From NCBI GenBank assembly GCA_029552545.1, contig JAKPDO010000037.1, forward strand, positions 1 to 64,000: 64,000 nt of DNA. The letters run 5' to 3'. Of the stretch, positions 57,073 through 64,000 are shown in pieces. The notes below the pieces were generated by a model. The model did no database searches and had not been told where the DNA came from. It worked only from the letters and a program-made list of their open reading frames with translations. Position numbers and translations under genes: made by a program. Source of the stretch: Planctomycetota bacterium. GTDB lineage: Bacteria; Planctomycetota; Phycisphaerae; Sedimentisphaerales; Anaerohalosphaeraceae. Position 1 is the stretch's first letter. The number at the start of each line of letters is the position of its first letter.

Positions 57073-57182
57073 CCTAAGTTTATCCGCAAAAAAGAGTTAA
57101 CAGTCTTTTCGGCCAAAATCCCCTCGCATCCCCAATAAATCCGGACAGGTCAGACAGCCCCCCCCTTGAGTTTCGCGGTCTG

Positions 57183-57950
57183 TCAATCGAATTCCGCCGT
57201 GTCCGCCACAGCGGCCACCAGTGCATAAACCTTTTGTGCACCAGCCCTTTTGAGCACCCGGGCACATTCATTCAGCGTGGCCCGGCTGGTTGTAATATCA
57301 TCCAGAAGGCAAACAGACGCCCCCTTAAACGGATGCCTTTTTCGGACGGCAAATGCCCCTTTGACATTTCTTCGCCTTTGGGCACTCGTCAGGTTCCACT
57401 GCCTTCGGGTGTACCGAACACGAACCAAATCCCGGCAAATAGGAACTTCGAGCCCCTTGAGCGCCTTTGCCAACAAATACGACTGATTGAATCCTCTTTG
57501 CAGACGCCGCAGCCAGTGCAGCGGAACCGGTACCAGGTAATCGACTTGCCCCCAGGAACGACTCTCAAATACAGCCTTTAAAAACGGACCGAAAAAGTCC
57601 GCCAGCTCTGTTCTTTCCTGAAATTTCAGCCGCAGCAGCATATCACGCAAGACGGAATCATACTGCCCCACCCGCAGAATACCGTCCGTCAAAATCCGCT
57701 GCCCCTCGCATCGTCCGCACCCATCCGGCAGATGTCCGTAAGGACCAACCGTCAGACCGCACCGGCGACAGTAATCCTGTCCGGTTGTGCGGGAGAAATC
57801 CTGCCAGCAGCGTCTGCATAGAAAGGTCCCCTCCTCCGGAAAGGCCCCGCACAAGAGGCACTGTCGAGGCCAAAGCATCGCCGCCGCCCCCTGCCCCCAG
57901 GGCAGCAGCCGCTTTCGAAAAAACAACCCAAGATGCTCAAAAACCTGCAT
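57183..57950 (-). CDS. ComF family protein
   Basis: A 255-residue ComF/GntX-type protein: an N-terminal zinc-ribbon (QCLLCGAFPEEGTFLCRRC, then YCRRCGLTVGPYG and DGCGRCEG) and a phosphoribosyltransferase domain with DYLVPVPLHWLRRLQRGFNQ and the PRPP motif VCLLDDITTSRATLNECA. In Bacillus ComFC is linked to DNA uptake; in others the role is unclear. It precedes murJ by 110 bases. Confidence 0.88.
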   Translation of the reverse strand: MQVFEHLGLFFRKRLLPWGQGAAAMLWPRQCLLCGAFPEEGTFLCRRCWQDFSRTTGQDYCRRCGLTVGPYGHLPDGCGRCEGQRILTDGILRVGQYDSVLRDMLLRLKFQERTELADFFGPFLKAVFESRSWGQVDYLVPVPLHWLRRLQRGFNQSYLLAKALKGLEVPICRDLVRVRYTRRQWNLTSAQRRRNVKGAFAVRKRHPFKGASVCLLDDITTSRATLNECARVLKRAGAQKVYALVAAVADTAEFD

Positions 57951-58413
57951 TTCCTCCCGATACCATACCCGCCGAATACAGGCAACTGTTTTTTCGCATC
58001 ATGGCCTCCCCACATCCACCCCACTCCCATTATGATTGCGCCGCCCCCTGTTATTCTTTTGCCCCTGTCATTCTTTTGGTCTCGCCATTTCCTTGCTGCC
58101 CGCGTTCCTTTGTCCCACGCCACCCCCTTCCTTGCCCGCCGTCATTCCCTTGTCCTCCGTCATTCCCGCGCAGGCGGGAATCCAGTCATATCCTTCCCGC
58201 GACTTGTTCTCCGAAGCTTCAGCGAAGGAAAAAGGCGGGATTTGAATCGACCGGTGGGGACATTAACCCCGGACGCAAACCCGTGGGAAATGGGATGGGA
58301 TTTTCGTTTTCTTTTTCCCAGCCCTTACGGGCGGGGCTATCCTCTGTCGCCCAGCAGCCAGCGGAAAAGGTGGGGGCCAGAATCTCCTCTTTGCACAGTT
58401 TTGTTTGCTGCTG
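57951..58413. repeat. Non-coding region with GTCATTC repeats and an inverted repeat
   Basis: No gene is supported here. Several copies of GTCATTC occur near 58065, 58141 and 58159. The last leads into the perfect inverted repeat ATTCCCGC-GCAG-GCGGGAAT at 58162-58181, the well-known kind of small dispersed palindrome seen in many bacterial genomes. Frames through this region have no ribosome sites and unnatural composition. Confidence 0.6.
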
Positions 58414-59184
58414 TTAATTCAAATCATACAGACGATTATCCGGCGACAGAAAGCCCGTTCCTTCCGCAATCATCTTCTTGTCCTCCGGATAAGTCTCCGT
58501 GTATCGGTCCGCCAGCGTGTCTGCGTGTCCGTCGCAAAAAGCCACATTGGTTTTTCGGCGATGCCGAAATCCCTGCGTCCCTGCATATCGGCCGCTGAAA
58601 CTCCAATCCCCCGGATTGGCCCACGGCGCCCGCATAAACTTATTGGCCCCCTCCCCATACTGGCCGTCCCCGAACAAAGCCGTCTGGGCCGGATTGCGAA
58701 CCTGATAATACTTAGCCGGTTCCGAAATGCTCTCGGCGCTGCCGTGCCCGATATAACTGGTGTTGTAATTGTAGCCCGTAAACGGCTCGCCGCCCGCATT
58801 GTCCGGCCCTCGAAAACCGGGGCACTGCTGAATCTCCATCGAATCGCCGCTTTGCCACAAAATCCCGGGCTCATATGTATAAATCCGCCGCCCGTCGACC
58901 CAGCTCTGCGTCGTAATATAATCCCACGCAATCGTCCGGATTTGACTCCAGTCGGAAGAGGCCGCCGTTCGATAGGCCATCGGATAGAATCCGTCATAGC
59001 AGCCCGTATAAGCCGACGCCGCCAGGACACACTGCCGCAGCTTGCTCAGACACAGCACGGACTGCCCCTGCGCCCGCGCCTGCCGAAGCGCCGGCAGCAA
59101 AAGACCGACCAAAAGCACCAGGCAGACCAAAACCGCCAGCACTTCCGCCAGCGTAAAGCCCCGGCTTTTTCTACTCAATGCCAC
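58414..59184 (-). CDS. Prepilin-type N-terminal methylation domain protein (pseudopilin)
   Basis: A roughly 256-residue pseudopilin with the cleavage site SRKSRGFTLAEVLAVLVCLV and a membrane helix to LLPALRQARA. It has the planctomycete-type C-terminal motif HRRKTNVAFCDGHAD near the end (H-X9-DG-like). GTG 59184 has AAGGA at good spacing and overlaps the end of the upstream gene by 14 bases; a GTG at 59211 is less likely. Third gene downstream of the cobalamin riboswitch; its role there is unknown. Confidence 0.88.
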   Translation of the reverse strand: MALSRKSRGFTLAEVLAVLVCLVLLVGLLLPALRQARAQGQSVLCLSKLRQCVLAASAYTGCYDGFYPMAYRTAASSDWSQIRTIAWDYITTQSWVDGRRIYTYEPGILWQSGDSMEIQQCPGFRGPDNAGGEPFTGYNYNTSYIGHGSAESISEPAKYYQVRNPAQTALFGDGQYGEGANKFMRAPWANPGDWSFSGRYAGTQGFRHRRKTNVAFCDGHADTLADRYTETYPEDKKMIAEGTGFLSPDNRLYDLN

Positions 59185-60190
59185 CTTCCGTTCCTTCCAG
59201 CCAATCGGCACTCAGCTGAACCAAATCCTCCAAATCGACGCGGCCGTCTTCGGTAATATCCGCCGCCGGAAAGCGTTCTGAACGGCCCCGAACCCGTGCG
59301 ACCGCATCAATCTCCGGCGTAGCGCCGCTCGTTCGCGGATTGTCAAAGCGAATGTACTGAATCCATTTCCGCCCGGTCTGCGGGTCAACCGGCAGCGGAA
59401 ACTGCGAAATATCCAGCGCCGTCCCGCCGGCCGACTTTCCGTACATCAAAGCAATCTGAGCCAGCGTGGTGTTGCGAAAATCCGTTTCCAGCACCGCCGG
59501 GTCCAGCGGCAGCGTCGGGTCCGTCTCTTGCCCCCACCATCCGGCAAGGCCCGGCTCGTACACCCGTCCGAGCGTCGGGGCAAACGCATCCGCAAAAAAA
59601 TCCCCCAAAAAACCGTAGCGGCCCGGAAAGTTGGGGTCTGAAAAATCCGGATTGACCCGATACGCCTCATCCATCGTAAAAGTAAACCAGTTCAGTCCAT
59701 CCTGACTGACACTAATCACCGCCGGCTCCTTCGTGCAGGGTTTATTCAGAGTCGTCAGCAGCACCGGATTCCCCATCAGCCAATACTGGCTGCCGTTGAT
59801 GTTTTGAAAAGAGTTGCCGAAGACAATCAAATCTTTCCCGAAGGGATTATCCGGTGCATCATAAACCCGTCTGCCGAATCGCAGGACCAGATGCCCTCCA
59901 AAGCCGATGCTGACGACCTCACTCGGCAGCCAGGCCGGATACACCGGCACCACCGGTACCGTCTGCCCGGGGGGTGCGGCTGCTCCGTCCCCGACGGTGT
60001 CCACCGTCGGCCTGCCCAAAACCGCCTGCGGATTGTTGTACGGCTGGCTCGTCCAGTAATGAATCGGAATCCCTCCGCCCGGCACGTATTCCACCACCTC
60101 TACGGCAAAATCATTCGCATCATACCCAGCCGCTTCAGCCAGGGCACCAAGCAGAATCCATCCGACTGCTGCAACTAATTTTTTCTTCAT
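59171..60190 (-). CDS. Secreted protein with single dockerin-like repeat
   Basis: A 339-residue exported protein: signal peptide KKLVAAVGWILLGALAEAAG, then EVVEYVPGGGIPIHYWT, VSIGFGGHLVLRFGRRVYDA, NPFGKDLIVFGNSFQNI and PAVISVSQDGLNWFTF. The last 30 residues hold one dockerin-type calcium loop, ADITEDGRVDLEDLVQLS. The middle resembles, in word order, cell-surface proteins that accompany btu genes in Bacteroidetes cobalamin loci (an inference from memory of their motifs). It lies second in the riboswitch-controlled group. Confidence 0.75.
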   Translation of the reverse strand: MKKKLVAAVGWILLGALAEAAGYDANDFAVEVVEYVPGGGIPIHYWTSQPYNNPQAVLGRPTVDTVGDGAAAPPGQTVPVVPVYPAWLPSEVVSIGFGGHLVLRFGRRVYDAPDNPFGKDLIVFGNSFQNINGSQYWLMGNPVLLTTLNKPCTKEPAVISVSQDGLNWFTFTMDEAYRVNPDFSDPNFPGRYGFLGDFFADAFAPTLGRVYEPGLAGWWGQETDPTLPLDPAVLETDFRNTTLAQIALMYGKSAGGTALDISQFPLPVDPQTGRKWIQYIRFDNPRTSGATPEIDAVARVRGRSERFPAADITEDGRVDLEDLVQLSADWLEGTEGGIE

Positions 60191-60205
60191 ATCTTTTCGA
60201 AAAAG

Positions 60206-60233
60206 GGAGGCCGGACGTGAGAATCCGGCCTCC
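60206..60233 (-). terminator. Terminator-like hairpin between PEP-CTERM and dockerin genes
   Basis: GGAGGCCGGA and TCCGGCCTCC pair over 10 bases with an 8-base loop, and on the minus strand CCTTTTTC follows. It would favour the first gene over the later ones. Confidence 0.7.
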
Positions 60234-60241
60234 GCTGGACA

Positions 60242-60802
60242 CTATTGTTGTTTCCTGAACACAAACAAGCTCACCAGACCCAGCATCCCCAAACTGGCCG
60301 GTTCCGGAATCGGTGTCCTGGCCGAACCGGTAAAGGCCCAGTCCCAGTCGCTCGGGCCGACCCACACCCAGTCGCCGCTGGCCCAGCCGTCCCAGGCTCC
60401 GTCTGAAAGAACCCGGTCCGATGCACCGACCCAGCTGGGCGACCAGTTCACGCCGTCATCGGATGTAAAGAAACTCCACGAGCCACCTCGTTTGGAGGCC
60501 CCCAGATAACTCAAATCCGCAATAAACCAGCCGCCGACGCTGTCCACCCAGTATGAGCTCATCGTAAAGTCATCCGAATACGCATCAATTGCCAGCAAAG
60601 CATCATAACTGGTCTTTGCACCATCCCACAGATACCCGAAGGCGAAGCTGGTGCTGTCATCGAAATCCACCACAATCATGGCCCGATTGGAGCCCTGACC
60701 GGCCCAGTATTCCACATTCACCTGCTCAAAACTGAAGCCCGCTAATGCGGCGGACGACAGACTAACCATTACACAAACACCTGCAAAAAGATAACGTTTC
60801 AT
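60242..60802 (-). CDS. PEP-CTERM sorting domain protein
   Basis: A 186-residue exported protein: signal peptide MKRYLFAGVCVMVSLSSAAL, a domain with EYWAGQGSNRAMIVVDFDDS and FAFGYLWDGAKTSYDALLAI, and the sorting tail PIPEPASLGMLGLVSLFVFR followed by KQQ, recognised by exosortase. GGAGG precedes the ATG. It is the first gene downstream of the cobalamin riboswitch and terminator. The FGYLWDG...DALLAI pattern recalls surface proteins of Bacteroidetes B12 loci, so binding of a corrinoid at the cell surface is a plausible but unproven role. Confidence 0.85.
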   Translation of the reverse strand: MKRYLFAGVCVMVSLSSAALAGFSFEQVNVEYWAGQGSNRAMIVVDFDDSTSFAFGYLWDGAKTSYDALLAIDAYSDDFTMSSYWVDSVGGWFIADLSYLGASKRGGSWSFFTSDDGVNWSPSWVGASDRVLSDGAWDGWASGDWVWVGPSDWDWAFTGSARTPIPEPASLGMLGLVSLFVFRKQQ

Positions 60803-60951
60803 TCTTTCCTCCGAAAACTACTCTGAAAAATAGTTCTTTGCATTCACGTCAAAACCAACACAACAGAATCCTTCTTTTCAGTTACTTTTTGTTCCACCTC
60901 CGTTTCCTGCGTTTCTTTGGCCCTAACCGCGAGGGCCCCGGCGGACAAAAC

Positions 60952-60988
60952 AAAAAAAGCCGCTGCCTCCGCCACGGAAGCAACGGCT
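60952..60988 (-). terminator. Riboswitch expression platform: intrinsic terminator
   Basis: On the minus strand AGCCGTTGC pairs with GCAGCGGCT, with TTCCG/CGGAG pairs inside, and is followed by seven T. It lies about 120 bases downstream of the B12 box and 150 bases upstream of the PEP-CTERM gene, so cobalamin binding would act by transcription termination. Confidence 0.8.
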
Positions 60989-61104
60989 TTCAATATCTGA
61001 TTCCATTGAAGCCCGAACGGTCTATCCGTCAGGACAGACTCCGCATTCTGCGGCTTCAACGTGCACAGCGTTCCATCCGCGGGAAACATCTTATGCGTTC
61101 CGAA

Positions 61105-61295
61105 CTGCAGGCAGGTTTTCTGACTTGCATCGATTCTCCGCAGGCACCTTCCCATCTTTTCAGACAGTGGCTTTTGCCCGCAAAACGCCGAACTTCCGTT
61201 CAGCCGATGCTCACAGCGGCGCGACCGTCACGGTTTTTCACCGTGTTCCCGTTTGACTATCCGAAAACCCATCTTCGGGCTTTCGGACCTGCAAT
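61105..61295 (-). promoter_or_regulatory. Cobalamin riboswitch
   Basis: Read on the minus strand the hallmarks come in order: 5' arm GCAGGT (61287-61292), an ACGGGAACACGGTGAAAA segment, GACGGTCGCGCCGCTGTGA, CCACTGTC followed by GATGGGAAGG, and the B12 box AAGTCAGAAAACCTGCCTGC at about 61111-61130, whose ACCTGC closes P1 with the 5' arm. These are the conserved pieces of the AdoCbl/cobalamin aptamer. A terminator follows. Boundaries are approximate. Confidence 0.92.
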
Positions 61296-61376
61296 CCATC
61301 TTTCACTGGTAAAGAACAAAAGGAAATATACAACCGTGTTTTTAAAAATCAAGAGAAAAAACAAACTCAAAAATTA

Positions 61377-62213
61377 TTATTCAAAATCCTCCGGCATAAA
61401 CTGAGTCGGAAATTTCGTTCCGCCCAGCCGCAGTGCCTCCAGTTCCGCCTCGCTCACCTTGCCCTGAATAAACTGCTGGACAATCGCATTGGGATGTGTC
61501 CGAATGTGTTCGGCATCTCCGTCCGCAACAATGCGCCCGTGATGGAGCATCACAATCCGGTCTGCTATCTTATAAGCACTTCTCATATCGTGCGTAACCA
61601 CCACGCTGGTCACCTTCAGTTCCCGCTGAAGTTTCAGAATCAGCTCATTAATCACATCCGAGGTAATCGGGTCCAGACCGGTCGTCGGCTCATCATAAAG
61701 AATGATTTCCGGATTGAGTGCAATCGCCCGGGCCAGGGCCACCCGCTTGCGCTGACCGCCGGACAAATTCGCCGGATAATAATGCTGGTAGCCGTCCATC
61801 CCAACCAAAGCCAGTTTCTGCTTGACCATTTCATCGACGGCCTTCCAGTCGGTAATCTTGTAGTGCTGACGCAGCGGGAAAATAATATTCTCATAAACCG
61901 TAATGCTGTCAAACAAAGCCCCCATCTGAAAACAAAAGCCGAATTTCCGGCGAATCGGAACCAGTTCCCGCTCGCTGAGACGATCAATTCGCCTGCCACG
62001 GTAATAGACTTCCCCGGAATCCGGTCGCTCCAGCACAATCAGGTGCTTCATAAAGACGGTCTTGCCGCAGCCGCTCGGCCCGATGATGACCGTCGTCTTG
62101 CCCTCTTCAATAGCCATCGAGACGTTATCCAGGACCAGCTTCTGGCCGTACCGTTTTATCAAATCACGGACGACAAGAATTCCATCTTCCGGCTGAATCT
62201 GTTTTTGACTCAA
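61377..62213 (-). CDS. ABC transporter ATP-binding protein, MlaF-like
   Basis: A 278-residue ATPase: Walker A IIGPSGCGKTVFMKHL, the Q-loop region KFGFCFQMGALFDSITVYEN (also typical of MlaF/Ttg2A), signature LSGGQRKRVALARAIA and Walker B IILYDEPTTGLDPI. With the MlaE-like permease directly upstream it would move phospholipids between inner and outer membrane. MlaD, B and C homologues are not adjacent. The gene ends about 80 bases before the riboswitch. Confidence 0.9.
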   Translation of the reverse strand: MSQKQIQPEDGILVVRDLIKRYGQKLVLDNVSMAIEEGKTTVIIGPSGCGKTVFMKHLIVLERPDSGEVYYRGRRIDRLSERELVPIRRKFGFCFQMGALFDSITVYENIIFPLRQHYKITDWKAVDEMVKQKLALVGMDGYQHYYPANLSGGQRKRVALARAIALNPEIILYDEPTTGLDPITSDVINELILKLQRELKVTSVVVTHDMRSAYKIADRIVMLHHGRIVADGDAEHIRTHPNAIVQQFIQGKVSEAELEALRLGGTKFPTQFMPEDFE

Positions 62214-62229
62214 CGAACCTCCGTCACCA

Positions 62230-63039
62230 TTAAATCAGCGGCCGCAGCGGCCAGAAGGTTTTATACACCGCACTGAGAACAACAGCAAATACATAATTCA
62301 GCGCCAGGATCGAAATAAAACACCCGACAAACGCCTCCGTACAGGCCTCCCCGACGCCCCGCGCCCCCTCTCGGCAGGTAAATCCCTTATAACAGCTGAT
62401 TAGGGCGATCGCCCCACCGAAAAAGAATCCCTTCAGAGCTCCGGTCGATACGTCCCATAATTCCACCCCCATCGCGCTGTAGTTCCAATAAGCACCGGGA
62501 TTGATGCCCAGCTGTTTGACACTCACAAAAAAGCCGCCCAGAATACCCAGCAAGTCCGCGTAAATAATCAAAAGCGGTGTCAGCAGAAGGCACGCTAAAA
62601 CCCGCGGAGCCACCAGATACCGGATGGGACTGACTCCAAAACTCTGCACGGCTGCAATCTGCTCGGTTACATTCATCGTGCCCAGCTCCGCCGTCAGGGC
62701 CCCTCCGACCCGTCCGGCCAGCATCACCGCCGCCAGAACGGGCCCTAATTCTTTCACAACCGCTATGTTAATTAACACACCCAAGCGCTCTTCCAGGCCC
62801 ATCGATGCCAGCTGTCCATAGGCCTGAATGGCCAAAATCATTCCGACAAAAGCCCCCGTGGCCATCACGACGGGAACACTTTTCACCCCGATTACATTCA
62901 TCTGATTCAGAACCAAAGGATAGGAACGGGGATGAAAAAAAGTATGAATCATCGCCCGAAATGACTCGCCCGAAAATCGTCCAAAACGGCCGAATCCTTC
63001 TATACAGGCAATCGTTCGCTCTCCGAGAATCTCTATCAT
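62230..63039 (-). CDS. ABC transporter permease, MlaE-like
   Basis: A 269-residue permease of the MlaE/YrbE family with about five membrane segments. Signature text includes VMATGAFVGMILAIQAYGQL, the conserved RVGGALTAELGTMNVTEQI loop, APRVLACLLLTPLLIIYADL and KGFFFGGAIALISCYKGF near the C-terminus. It partners the MlaF-like ATPase 16 bases downstream in phospholipid transport. AAAGGAA precedes the ATG. Confidence 0.92.
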   Translation of the reverse strand: MIEILGERTIACIEGFGRFGRFSGESFRAMIHTFFHPRSYPLVLNQMNVIGVKSVPVVMATGAFVGMILAIQAYGQLASMGLEERLGVLINIAVVKELGPVLAAVMLAGRVGGALTAELGTMNVTEQIAAVQSFGVSPIRYLVAPRVLACLLLTPLLIIYADLLGILGGFFVSVKQLGINPGAYWNYSAMGVELWDVSTGALKGFFFGGAIALISCYKGFTCREGARGVGEACTEAFVGCFISILALNYVFAVVLSAVYKTFWPLRPLI

Positions 63040-63362
63040 TTCAATTTCCTTTCACAATCAATACTTATATTCCAAACTATCGGTCTTTTCTTATCCTCCT
63101 TTGCAAAAAACAACCTTCCGAAAAAAATTGCCTCTTTTGTCTATTTTAACACAAAAAATCCTATCTTTTATAGGTCTCAAAGACCGGAAAAAGGACATAA
63201 CTTCTTGTAATATAAATAGTTATTAACAATCTTAGAAGAACCGAGACTTGCAATATTTTGCCTATTTTAACTAAAGATTTTTCAGGCCGACTTCCGATTA
63301 AAACCCCAGATTGACCAGTTTTCCCATTTTAACGCCCAATTAAATGTGAAAGGGAGAGGTTT
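63040..63362. other. AT-rich intergenic region before the B12-binding-fold gene
   Basis: No coding sequence is seen in these 323 bases. The segment is markedly AT-rich and presumably holds divergent promoters. TAAAGATT and TCCGATTA near 63271-63301 resemble sigma-28 boxes but have a 13-base spacer. Confidence 0.5.
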
Positions 63363-64000
63363 ATGGTTGATGAACACATTCTCGAAAAGTACCTTCGCTC
63401 ACTTCTTTCCGGGGACCGTATCTCTTGTCGGCTTGTCATTGAGGATGTCCTCAAAAACGGAGTACCGGCCCATCAAGTGTACCTGGACGTTATTTGGCCG
63501 ATTATGGTCGAAATCGAACGGCTCTACCGAGAAGGACGAATCGACTCCGCCCAGGAGGCCTTCGCCTCCCGAATCAACCGAACTTTAGTCAACCAACTCC
63601 AAAACAAACTCCCCAGAAAACCTGAAAAGCAAAAGAAAGTTGTTATATGCACTGCGGATAATGAACAAGCAGAACTCGGCGGTCAAATGCTTACAGACTT
63701 GTTCGAAAGCGACGGATGGGAAACCCGCTTCCTTGGGGGGAGTGTTTGTACAGACGATATTCTTGCTTTTATCCATACATATTCTCCTGATATCCTCCTC
63801 CTTTATGGAATGAACGGCTCGGACGCACCCGGTATTCGCCGGCTGATCGACAGAATCCGAGAAATTAACGCATGGCCTAACATGCGTATTATGCTTTCCG
63901 GGGGCGTATTTGGACGCGCAGAGGGACTCTGGGAGGAAATAGGAGCCGACTTATATGCCCCCGACCCCCAGCAGGCCGTCCAACTGGCCAATATGGATCG
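63363..64000 (+). CDS. B12-binding-fold protein, partial, cobalt-ligating histidine apparently absent
   Basis: The 212 visible residues contain an N-terminal helical cap (DEHILEKYLRSLLSGDRISC, VLKNGVPAHQVYLDVIWPIM, LYREGRIDSAQEAFASRIN) of the B12-binding_2 type and then a Rossmann-like domain (KVVICTADNEQAELGGQMLT, FESDGWETRFLGGSVCTDDI, YSPDILLLYGMNG, MLSGGVFGRAEGLWEEIGAD). In photoreceptor- or methyltransferase-type proteins the equivalent of NEQAELG is GExHELG with His as cobalt ligand; here it is alanine. GGGAGAGG precedes the ATG. The gene runs off the right edge. Confidence 0.85.
   Translation, partial: MVDEHILEKYLRSLLSGDRISCRLVIEDVLKNGVPAHQVYLDVIWPIMVEIERLYREGRIDSAQEAFASRINRTLVNQLQNKLPRKPEKQKKVVICTADNEQAELGGQMLTDLFESDGWETRFLGGSVCTDDILAFIHTYSPDILLLYGMNGSDAPGIRRLIDRIREINAWPNMRIMLSGGVFGRAEGLWEEIGADLYAPDPQQAVQLANMD

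Noticed and set aside
57785..58598. Overlapping plus-strand frames of 200-220 codons around the GTCATTC repeats
   Set aside because: They overlap comF and the pseudopilin on the other strand, and their composition is proline/arginine/serine-rich and unlike a real protein.
60844..61155. A 103-codon minus-strand frame upstream of the PEP-CTERM gene
   Set aside because: It runs through the B12 box and the terminator hairpin of the riboswitch leader and lacks a ribosome site.
63270..63302. Possible sigma-28 promoter before the B12-binding-fold gene
   Set aside because: TAAAGATT and TCCGATTA are 13 bases apart, whereas both flagellar promoters in this window have exactly 11.

Overview
The window looks like chromosome of a Gram-negative-type planctomycete, most likely in or near the class Phycisphaerae. 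The evidence is of five kinds: exported proteins with PEP-CTERM and dockerin-like tails; pseudopilins of the kind abundant in that group; a very short histone H1-like protein; outer-membrane functions (TonB receptor, MlaFE-like transporter, LolA-like and LpxH-like proteins); and a solitary 16S rRNA gene with no 23S gene behind it. The 16S gene keeps the usual universal primer sites but has a re-paired helix at the 341F/EUB338 site. The exact taxon is an inference, since no database comparison was possible.

Layout. 1-2.3 kb: edge of a pseudopilin gene, an M20 deacylase and ribosomal protein bL28. 2.4-13 kb: mixed metabolism (SDR, aldo/keto reductase, DHH phosphoesterase, LpxH-like phosphatase, ketopantoate reductase, PAC2 protein, Nudix hydrolase, AmrS-type radical SAM protein, a large FAD/Fe-S dehydrogenase). 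Two of these genes are broken at G-homopolymers. 13-16.6 kb: a late-flagellar island (FliK, FlgM-like, flagellin, FliS) with a sigma-54-type promoter and two sigma-28-type promoters. 16.7-23.7 kb: M16 peptidase, DksA-like protein without a zinc finger, pyruvoyl arginine decarboxylase plus agmatinase (putrescine synthesis), and a secreted subtilase. 23.9-27.2 kb: pyrR-pyrB-pyrC plus a NYN-domain nuclease. 27.2-31.5 kb: glucan phosphorylase, a small winged-helix protein and TypA.

31.5-33.5 kb holds the 16S gene with its own promoter, processing stem and terminator. 33.7-41.6 kb: LarE, a TonB-dependent receptor, RpiB with a Sua5-phosphatase fusion, aspartokinase, a small membrane protein and a DegT aminotransferase. 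41.8-52.5 kb: purF-purM, a membrane protein, family 4 UDG, glutamate dehydrogenase with a divergent LysR regulator, HAD phosphatase, LolA-like protein, flavodoxin, the H1-like protein, a FabZ-like dehydratase and a degenerate UvrC-like protein. 52.5-58 kb: tRNA-Glu, a 2[4Fe-4S] ferredoxin, a TPR/HEAT exported protein, MurJ and ComF.

58.4-61.3 kb is the most unusual part. A cobalamin riboswitch followed by a transcription terminator sits upstream of three surface or secretion genes (a PEP-CTERM protein, a dockerin-tailed secreted protein and a pseudopilin). This suggests a B12-controlled envelope locus, perhaps a planctomycete counterpart of Bacteroidetes surface B12 loci. The window ends with MlaF/MlaE-like transporter genes and the start of a B12-binding-fold protein that appears to lack the cobalt-ligating histidine.
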